This document shows, in pieces, positions 62,901-64,000 of a stretch of 64,000 nt of DNA (its first letter is position 1; each line of letters begins with the position of its first letter). The notes under the pieces were generated by a model. The model made no database searches, was not told the DNA's origin, and saw nothing but the letters and a program-made list of their open reading frames with translations. Position numbers and translations under genes: made by a program. The stretch is from Blastobasis lacticolella. Taxonomy: Eukaryota; Arthropoda; Insecta; Lepidoptera; Blastobasidae. Location of the stretch: positions 12,802,501 to 12,866,500 of the forward strand of contig LR990046.1 in NCBI GenBank assembly GCA_905147135.1, given 5' to 3'.

Positions 62901-63585
62901 CCCCACCAAGGTCGTAACTCCATCCAAAGTGACTTATGTTTGTCTTAGAGGCAGACCAGAATGACAAAAAATGAGCAGTAGCCTGCAGTAAGTATGTAAC
63001 AATTTCTCATATCGACATACATAATTAATTAATCATAAATGTTATCTTGTTGTAACCTAACATGAAGAAATATCTTTTATTTCTTTTGCAATTTTTTCTA
63101 TTTTAATTGTTTTTTCTATCACTAGGTGTGACCGGAGAATCATCCGGGCAATATTTAACCTCAAATGTTAATTCGCGGGGTATAGACGTTCGAATTTCGA
63201 TTGATATCGAAAAGCGAGTACTTCCCATACATTTTCGGTCCCACTGGGTAGTAATAATCTGTGCCAATGGGGAAAAAAGGTATTTTCATAGATCCCACTG
63301 CTGGGATCGCAGTTTTAAAATCTGAAGGGGGCTCTGAAAAAATGGGGAAATAAAAAGGGAAAAGGGTCCTCTGCTCTGATGCGGCGCTCACAGCAGAGGA
63401 CTGTTGCGGCTAGTTGATAATACAATAATAAAAGAAAAAACCACGGTACCTTTCCTCTTGTCCGGTACGAGCAGCGTCTGCCCGGGGAATATGAACTGGG
63501 TGGCGAGCCGGTTCAGCTTGGTGAGCTCCGAGGGCGTGGTGTCGAACCGCGCCGCCAGCGAAGTCAGCGTGTCGCGGTCGCGCAC
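20787..63585 (-). CDS. OXR1: Oxidation resistance protein 1 / mustard (LysM-TLDc protein), 5' end outside window
   Basis: At least 21 coding exons, listed individually, join on the minus strand with consistent phase at every junction (2916 nt, 971 residues plus stop). OXR1/NCOA7 proteins protect cells from oxidative damage; the TLDc domain binds the vacuolar H+-ATPase. The fly orthologue is mustard (mtd). Order of parts in visible residue numbers: LysM (1-42), acidic linker, a GRAM-like segment (about 100-165, FLKINVRHITDGQGVVSGVL), a long Ser/Asp-rich middle, a conserved block (about 600-680, DDPPLYLRLRMGKP and EYWFGVP), and TLDc (about 755-971, ending GLWLDGDLYLGR ... MECWTFI). The first exon(s) lie beyond 64000. 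Alternative internal exons suggest several isoforms. Introns are long and carry many repeats. Confidence 0.95.
21143..21515 (+). mobile_element. tRNA-derived SINE, plus-strand copy
   Basis: The head has an RNA polymerase III A box (TGGCCGAGTGG) and B box (GGTTCCAATCC) in a tRNA-like context, followed by a long unrelated body and a GATGATGATGATTATT tail. The same family occurs inverted at 35535-35845. It is in the last OXR1 intron. Confidence 0.8.
21690..21795 (-). CDS. OXR1: OXR1 exon: TLDc domain part 3
   Basis: 106 nt. Encodes PQSPVKTKFKYWGWTGDNMY and FIRGSSDNISIGAG, matching human FKWTGDNMFFIKGDMDSLAFGGG. Acceptor TTTCACAG, donor GA|GTGAGT. Confidence 0.96.
22440..22715. mobile_element. 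Interspersed repeat related to 57718-57975
   Basis: GCCCATTTTCCGGTCTAC and CTGCCGCGTCTGGACACCAC resemble GCCCATTTTCCAGCCTAC and CTGCCGGACACCCCGCGGC near 57850-57970. It is non-coding and lies between two TLDc exons. Confidence 0.45.
22793..23009 (-). CDS. OXR1: OXR1 exon: TLDc domain part 2, with inserted charged loop
   Basis: 217 nt. Encodes VFGALTSCALRPSEHFYGTG then ESLLYAFQ, followed by about 45 residues of Ala/Pro-rich then Lys/Asp/Glu-rich sequence (DHDKDKEENKE). Vertebrate OXR1 has no such loop here, where FTF runs straight into FKVFKW. Acceptor TTTCCCAG, donor G|GTGAGA. Confidence 0.94.
23098..23210. mobile_element. SINE-like fragment with ATCATCATCA head
   Basis: CACAGCCCATAACAGTCCAT, then GCAGGACTTAGGGCCTCTC and GGCGGGTTGGACGCC. 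The same sequence opens the repeat at 57718. Confidence 0.6.
24390..24549 (-). CDS. OXR1: OXR1 exon: TLDc domain part 1
   Basis: 160 nt. Encodes EKLCSVLPARAQGYMWSL, FSTSQHGFSLASMYRKM and DSPVLLVIQDTDNN, typical of TLDc (human LPPRTIGYPWTLVYGT, GTSLKTLYR, DTPVLMVIKDSD). Acceptor GGTTTCAG, donor GTGAGT. Confidence 0.96.
24608..24790. repeat. Palindromic MITE, family copy 1
   Basis: GCTGCCAACAATTATCTGAT on the left is mirrored by GAGAATTGTTGGCAACAG on the right. A second copy with the same arms is at 47375-47560. Confidence 0.7.
24842..24911 (+). mobile_element. LINE 3'-end fragment
   Basis: TCTGGAGGAGGCCTATGCCC followed by AGCGGTGGGCGTCTGCTGG and CTGATATGATGA, a very common lepidopteran LINE terminus. 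Confidence 0.65.
24930..25070. mobile_element. Old interspersed fragment
   Basis: ACTAATCCCTATTTAATATT ... GCGAAAGTAACTCTGTATGT ... CTGTCTGTTACACTC resembles the ends of lepidopteran non-autonomous elements that begin near TACTAATATTATAAA. Confidence 0.4.
26738..26929 (-). CDS. Hypothetical short secreted peptide nested in an OXR1 intron
   Basis: 63-codon frame on the OXR1 strand. Its start MRILFFALSMVVFIYLMLRV (after an initial MI) looks like a signal peptide ending near VDA. The remainder is basic, includes a dibasic QKR and ends RRKPFG before the stop, which would permit amidation. I do not recognise it. A second frame across the same DNA (26607-26948) is open for 113 codons without Met, so either frame, or neither, may be real. 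No promoter or polyadenylation signal could be assigned. Confidence 0.2.
   Translation of the reverse strand: MIMRILFFALSMVVFIYLMLRVDAIYDGMAGGRGKNVRQKRCCAGPRNGFIRLLPRPRRKPFG
27605..27723 (-). CDS. OXR1: OXR1 exon: pre-TLDc, VLSMSDELRRALYSSG
   Basis: 119 nt, phase 0 in and phase 2 out. Encodes VLSMSDELRRALYSSG and PPDLIGTSEIFTMEH. It is the common acceptor for all the upstream phase-0 exons. Acceptor GCGCAG, donor AG|GTATGT. Confidence 0.93.
28661..28867. repeat. Palindromic MITE
   Basis: The left arm AGGGACCCTATTTTTGAATC ... CAATTTTGATTTTCGGCA is mirrored by the right arm TTGCCGAAAATCAAAATTG ... AAAAATAGAGCCCCT. It lies just downstream (minus strand) of the 28920-29150 exon. Confidence 0.65.
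28920..29150 (-). CDS. OXR1: OXR1 alternative first exon for short TLDc isoform
   Basis: ATG at 29150 opens 77 codons to a GTAAGA donor at phase 0, exactly in frame with 27605-27723. A TAG stop directly upstream in the same frame (near 29181) argues against an internal exon. The peptide MEITNNTSYSKNIASK ... GKMFGFLRRVARRIIEK is basic and contains two related units, RRGTIHSICN and RRRATIHSLCE. Joined to the TLDc exons it would give about 322 residues, the size of known TLDc-only OXR1 forms. Confidence 0.65.
29570..29775. mobile_element. Helitron-related fragment
   Basis: CTAGTGGACCCAGCGCGACTTCGTTGGCG resembles the CTAG end of the Helitron at 9764. The internal GCATTAAAGCCGTTGCGTAG is shared with about 56675-56705 and 17025-17045. 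Confidence 0.5.
31218..31292 (-). CDS. OXR1: OXR1 alternative first or cassette exon, WIEMVRLSPVAGG
   Basis: Ends in phase 0 at a good donor (GTGAGA) and encodes TMKWIEMVRLSPVAGGSPPD then YGDDK, in frame with VLSMSDELRR of the exon at 27605-27723. The left edge is uncertain. An acceptor-like TGACGATGCAG precedes 31292, or the ATG at 31298 may be a start, served by the CpG-rich region at 31540-31700. Either reading keeps the frame. Confidence 0.6.
31540..31700. promoter_or_regulatory. CpG-rich region, candidate internal OXR1 promoter
   Basis: GC- and CpG-rich with a (CGC)n run at about 31645-31665, standing out from the AT-rich intron. It lies 240-400 bases upstream (minus strand) of the exon ending at 31218, so it could drive a short isoform. 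This is inferred from composition only. Confidence 0.35.
31962..32310 (-). mobile_element. Retroelement 3' end, copy 2
   Basis: A poly-T run followed by about 245 bases closely matching 5461-5720, and about 90 more bases (AAGGTGGAGGTACTTCCCC...). On the minus strand it ends in poly-A. Confidence 0.65.
32320..33890. other. OXR1 intron, no recognised feature
   Basis: AT-rich intronic sequence. No exon with good boundaries and no repeat family was recognised. Confidence 0.4.
33898..34282. repeat. Long palindromic MITE / fold-back element
   Basis: About 185-base arms: CGCAGCC ... GGTTAAATTAGCCGGTTAA ... ACGATATTGCCTCGAGTTTA on the left, the inverted complement on the right, separated by a short AT-rich centre. 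Arm identity is roughly 85%. No coding capacity. Confidence 0.75.
34338..34385 (-). CDS. Weak candidate alternative first exon
   Basis: In a GC-rich island, an ATG at 34385 opens 16 codons (MQHRRATVGLRPPSSG) to a donor GTAAGA in phase 0, which would join 27605-27723. There is no homology support, and the composition alone could produce it. Confidence 0.2.
35535..35845 (-). mobile_element. tRNA-derived SINE, minus-strand copy
   Basis: On the minus strand: TGGCCTAGTGG (A box), TCCGACTCGTAAGCGAAAGG and GGTTCGAATCC (B box), then the same body as 21143-21515. Confidence 0.8.
35860..39900. other. Large OXR1 intron segment
   Basis: AT-rich. Contains a small palindrome (TTCAGTAGACAAA ... TTTGTCTACTGAA, 37659-37730). 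A locally GC-richer, CpG-containing stretch at about 39430-39610 has no assignable function. No supported exon. Confidence 0.4.
39911..40003 (-). CDS. OXR1: Candidate OXR1 internal (cassette) exon or alternative first exon
   Basis: 93 nt, phase 0 on both sides, bounded by acceptor CGCTATAG and donor GTACCG. It encodes LLKAPYVKIYSIMKSQ followed by an acidic tail ending EEPQPE. It can follow the SWE exon and precede either 31218-31292 or 27605-27723 in frame. An internal ATG at 39967 would also allow a first-exon reading. GC content is raised, as in the other exons. It could be constitutive; no transcript data are available. Confidence 0.6.
41249..41302 (-). CDS. OXR1: OXR1 exon: ERTGSAGDVSDITRESWE
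   Basis: 54 nt, phase 0 on both sides. Encodes ERTGSAGDVSDITRESWE; SWE corresponds to human EWE before the TLDc region. Acceptor TATCTCAG, donor GTAAGC. Confidence 0.9.
42536..42660 (-). mobile_element. LINE 3'-end fragment beside an OXR1 exon
   Basis: On the minus strand GGGAGGCCTTTGCCCAGCAG followed by TAGGACAGCCTTGC and poly-A (plus-strand T run at 42537). It lies 80 bases downstream of the 42739-42877 exon, within the intron. Confidence 0.65.
42739..42877 (-). CDS. OXR1: OXR1 exon: VDDLFKFLTHWVPDRYG
   Basis: 139 nt. Encodes VDDLFKFLTHWVPDRYG (human DHLYAFFIQWSPEIY) and an acidic run ELIDSDTEWDDDDAKPG. Acceptor CCACCAG, donor GTAAGG. A LINE 3' end lies directly downstream (42536-42660). 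Confidence 0.95.
43587..43749 (-). CDS. OXR1: OXR1 exon: DDPPLYLRLRMGKP...EYWFGVP
   Basis: 163 nt. Encodes LIPRPARASDDPPLYLRLRM and EYWFGVPRN, the conserved block upstream of TLDc (human FLCLRVGKPMRK ... EYWFAVPQER). Acceptor CCCCTCACAG, donor AG|GTATTT. Confidence 0.95.
44438..44562 (-). CDS. OXR1: OXR1 exon: YRSMVSVDDMPDLFASFD
   Basis: 125 nt. Encodes RSSLGGFGRQTKSTSS then YRSMVSVDDMPDLFASFD, joining to KLIPRPARASD in the next exon. Acceptor TGCGCAG, donor A|GTGAGC. Confidence 0.9.
45030..46220. other. OXR1 intron, no recognised feature
   Basis: AT-rich intronic DNA. A 76-codon minus-strand frame at 45523-45753 is hydrophobic but has no supporting signal. Confidence 0.35.
46227..46310 (-). 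CDS. OXR1: OXR1 exon: SPMNLVEFGTGLFLSKTP
   Basis: 84 nt, phase matching both sides. Encodes SPMNLVEFGTGLFLSKTPSE. Acceptor GGTTCATAG, donor GG|GTACGT. Confidence 0.85.
47375..47560. repeat. Palindromic MITE, family copy 2
   Basis: CTGTTGCCAACAATTCTCCG on the left is mirrored by ATAATAGTTGGCAACAG on the right. Same family as 24608-24790. TACGTAA occurs on both flanks and may be a target duplication. Confidence 0.7.
48114..48271 (-). CDS. OXR1: OXR1 exon: MLKRLSYPLSWVEGLTGE
   Basis: 158 nt, phase 0 in and phase 2 out. Encodes MLKRLSYPLSWVEGLTGE, a Ser-rich stretch and STSVFSKVFN, which I recall as conserved in insect mustard proteins. Acceptor GTGTCCAG, donor AG|GTACGC. Confidence 0.9.
48295..48410. 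repeat. Two direct copies of a ~69-bp unit
   Basis: AAACTATCGCGGACATTATC at 48298 recurs as AAACTATCGCGGTCATTATC at 48367; both are followed by ACACATTTTA(A/T)AAGTA. It lies 25-140 bases upstream (minus strand) of the exon at 48114-48271. Confidence 0.7.
48776..48967 (-). CDS. OXR1: OXR1 exon: VYSDADIVLSQEWVPP
   Basis: 192 nt, phase 0 on both sides. Begins VYSDADIVLSQEWVPPVCLP and ends in a Lys/Asp-rich stretch (KPDKKNK). Acceptor TCCGCAG; donor GTGATT is unusual but the phase and the following exon fit. Confidence 0.85.
49310..49495 (-). CDS. OXR1: OXR1 exon: EDYYHEIETILEAPEDVSMY
   Basis: 186 nt, phase 0 on both sides. Encodes a strongly acidic segment with EDYYHEIETILEAP and SKFLRCFDVEHHDVDMMS. 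Acceptor TTCTAG, donor GTGAGG. Confidence 0.88.
49951..50184 (-). CDS. OXR1: OXR1 exon: Ser/Asp-rich, LVKLSYHDSGIDIREP
   Basis: 234 nt, phase 0 on both sides. Encodes VSSTADQTKDESLEASVNER ... LVKLSYHDSGIDIREP ... QPQTKK. Acceptor GTCTCCCAG, donor GTAGGT. Confidence 0.88.
50400..51490 (+). pseudogene. 5'-truncated non-LTR retrotransposon (reverse-transcriptase C-terminus)
   Basis: Plus-strand frames 50462-50746, 50778-51002 and 51020-51241 read consecutively as the end of a LINE ORF2 with frameshifts between them: WLSRNSLTLNLVKTKTINF, IKYLGLQVDERIDWHKHI, IVSYCYPVWGSTHKTSLIAL and LERAQRAILKVT. This matches the region after the catalytic box in Jockey/CR1-type elements. A CA-rich tract and an AT-rich tail follow. 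It is inserted antisense in an OXR1 intron. The catalytic motif is missing, so the copy is dead. Confidence 0.8.
51255..51315. repeat. (CA)n-rich microsatellite
   Basis: Imperfect CACACA run with CGCA, CATA and CCCA interruptions, in the 3' part of the truncated retrotransposon. Confidence 0.8.
51761..51853 (-). CDS. OXR1: OXR1 exon: SLLDHHWAIPSKDR
   Basis: 93 nt, phase 0 on both sides. Encodes a block containing SLLDHHWAIPSKDRMS. The acceptor is a tandem CAGCAG, so one Gln may be included or skipped. Donor GTAAGA. Confidence 0.9.
52697..52849 (-). CDS. OXR1: OXR1 exon: acidic DETFPELQ exon
   Basis: 153 nt, phase 0 on both sides. Encodes DETFPELQAAGAEGEEAAAE and ends FERELVTPTNLQ. Acceptor TACATTCAG, donor GTGAGT. 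Its 5' half and the acceptor are tandemly duplicated in the upstream intron (53040-53600). Confidence 0.9.
52826..53610. repeat. Tandem duplication including part of an OXR1 exon
   Basis: About four units of 210-250 bases. CTGCAGCTCGGGG occurs at 52826 and 53047; GGAGACTGGTACCTTGCC at 52864, 53085 and (modified) about 53298 and 53551. Unit 1 contains the real exon 5' half and acceptor. Unit 2 keeps the acceptor and the first codons almost intact. Later units are more diverged. Confidence 0.8.
54399..54471 (-). CDS. OXR1: OXR1 exon: linker AEHAEIYYMNK...
   Basis: 73 nt, first base completing the preceding codon. Encodes AEHAEIYYMNKSELSPGKDS... Acceptor ATTGCAG, donor GTGAGT. Confidence 0.88.
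55467..55675. repeat. Palindromic MITE
   Basis: CAGTTGCAGTCAATACTAAT CCTTACGCACTATAAAATTAAGTC on the left arm is mirrored by GACTTAATTTTATAGTGCG ... CAACTGCAACTAACTGG on the right. The centre is GC-rich. Confidence 0.7.
55778..55971 (-). CDS. OXR1: OXR1 exon: GRAM-like segment
   Basis: 194 nt. Encodes GVVSGVLLVTPNAVMFDPNV ... APMEYVVNAAIFYDI, matching the human OXR1 block GTVSGVLLVTPNNIMFDP. The acceptor TTCGAAG has a weak pyrimidine tract; donor AA|GTAAGA. Confidence 0.93.
56615..56785. mobile_element. Helitron-related fragment
   Basis: CCTACCCTACCTACCCTTTTTGG, then GAAAATCGCATTAAAATCCG and TTGCGTAGTTTAAAAGATC, shared with 29600-29710 and partly with 17025-17060. Confidence 0.5.
57718..57985. 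mobile_element. SINE-like interspersed repeat
   Basis: TCATCATCACAGCCCATAACAGTCCACTGCGGGACCTAGGGCC opens the element, matching 23098-23160; its second half matches 22550-22710. Confidence 0.55.
57990..59190. other. OXR1 intron
   Basis: AT-rich. Contains an ATTT/TTTATT microsatellite-like LINE tail at about 58500-58570 (CATTCATTCATTTATTTATT) and a short interspersed fragment near 58315-58450 (ACACTAATATTATAACCTTG). The 100-codon frame at 58873-59175 has no protein similarity that I recognise. Confidence 0.4.
59205..59308 (-). CDS. OXR1: OXR1 exon: linker and start of GRAM-like segment
   Basis: 104 nt. Encodes ILDSLRPVSPETPSSSS then FLKINVRHITDGQ, equivalent to human FLKINCKYITSGK. Acceptor CCCCGCAG, donor GTGAGC. 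Confidence 0.93.
60336..60425 (-). CDS. OXR1: OXR1 exon: acidic linker
   Basis: 90 nt (AT completes the previous codon; G is left over). It encodes an Asp/Ser/Glu-rich linker GDKDSDGPSESGDN... after LysM. Acceptor GTTCCAG, donor GTACGA. Phases match both neighbours. Confidence 0.9.
60560..60860. promoter_or_regulatory. CpG island-like region, candidate internal OXR1 promoter
   Basis: About 300 bases very rich in G+C and CpG (GCGGCGGGCGGCGCGGTGGG, GCGCGCGCGGGTGGTGCGGC) within an AT-rich intron, 140 bases upstream (minus strand) of the 60336-60425 exon. Overlapping open frames on both strands reflect composition. A promoter for an isoform lacking LysM is plausible, but no first exon with a matching donor was found. 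Confidence 0.35.
61000..63440. other. OXR1 intron
   Basis: Mostly AT-rich. A partial SINE lies at about 62236-62400. A region at 61430-61790 has overlapping open frames on both strands with broken, protein-like stretches, possibly a decayed transposon gene. No supported exon. Confidence 0.4.
62236..62400 (-). mobile_element. Partial SINE (body only)
   Basis: GGCGTTAACATCCCCGTTGTG, GCGCGAGGGCCCGCTGTTCG and CCTGACCAGATTGGGATCA match the body of the SINE at 21340-21490 in inverted orientation; the tRNA-like head is missing. Confidence 0.6.
63450..63585 (-). CDS. OXR1: OXR1 exon: LysM domain
   Basis: First exon of the gene inside the window (136 nt, phase 0 in, phase 1 out; acceptor GCGCAG, donor G|GTACCG). 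It encodes RDTLTSLAARFDTTPSELTK and PGQTLLVPD, a LysM fold aligned to human OXR1 (RDTLNSIALKFDTTPNELVQ). The first residues of the domain must come from an exon to the right of the window. Confidence 0.95.
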
Positions 63586-64000
63586 CTGCGCAGGCGCATA
63601 CAGATTATGTTTTATTGCCAAGTAAGTAGAAGAAGGTATATTGCGATGATTCGGACATGTAGAGCGTATGGATGAAAGAAGATTAACGATAGAGATAAAC
63701 TACACCGTCGTCCATGAAGGACATCACCAACCTGAGGGGAGGGAATGCGCTGCCAATTTTTTCGATTACTTTAGAATTTTGACTCAAAAGTGGGATTATT
63801 ATATTTAACATGGTGGTGTATCTGCGTGTCTTTCAACGACAGAGTAATTTCTGTTTCTGACCGATTACGATGCGGTATTTTGGAACGACAGTTTAGTCGA
63901 GTTGGTTGTTAGCCTCGTTGGAGTTCGTGTTTTGGGCTATATTTGAGTATCTACATATAGAGTTCAATTTATAGTGTTGTAATTCAATATTTTTAAAATA
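63586..64000. other. OXR1 intron upstream of the LysM exon
   Basis: Intronic sequence running to the window edge. No exon recognised, so the OXR1 start lies further right. Confidence 0.5.

Overview
The window is nuclear DNA from an insect, almost certainly a moth or butterfly. It is AT-rich, has spliced genes with GT-AG introns, and carries repeat types typical of Lepidoptera: a minus-strand Helitron ending in CTAG, tRNA-derived SINEs with ATGATG/TCATCA tails, LINE 3' ends around GGAGGAGGCC, and many palindromic MITEs. There are no bacterial operons, CRISPR arrays or convincing tRNA or rRNA genes.

Four genes can be supported by reading exons, splice sites and reading phase by hand. (1) 942-6873, minus: complete six-exon prenylated Rab acceptor 1 (PRA1/RABAC1), 200 aa. 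(2) 16061-16712, plus: three-exon small secreted protein with a CULT (cereblon-type) domain. (3) 18535-18876, plus: RNMT-activating mini-protein (RAMAC). (4) 20787-63585, minus: the OXR1 / mustard (NCOA7-OXR1) gene. It fills two thirds of the window and runs off the right edge. At least 21 coding exons join in frame from the LysM exon to the TLDc stop codon (2916 nt). Further phase-0 exons at 39911-40003, 31218-31292 and 28920-29150, and perhaps 34338-34385, can all join the same downstream exon. This suggests cassette exons and internal promoters that make short TLDc-only isoforms.

Layout: 1-7000 holds PRA1 with a hAT-like element and LINE debris in its introns. 7000-15500 is a block of nested DNA transposons: two ~98% identical copies of a 2.4-kb inverted-repeat element flank a 1.5-kb element with 102-bp inverted repeats. 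The first 2.4-kb copy has since received a Helitron and a LINE tail, and the second copy shows both empty sites. 15900-18940 holds the CULT gene and RAMAC on the plus strand, converging on OXR1. 18960-20786 is the OXR1 3' region. 20787-64000 is OXR1, with introns containing SINEs, MITEs, a truncated retrotransposon and a tandem duplication of one exon's 5' half.

The genes do not form a pathway. PRA1 acts in Rab membrane traffic, RAMAC in mRNA cap methylation, and OXR1/mustard in oxidative-stress resistance and V-ATPase-linked functions. The CULT protein's role is unknown. The most notable observations are the changed aromatic cage of the CULT protein, the interchangeable phase-0 exons of OXR1, the exon-fragment tandem array, a possible intronic secreted peptide, and the base-level reconstruction of transposon insertions. 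All identifications come from recognising sequence by eye; no database search was run.
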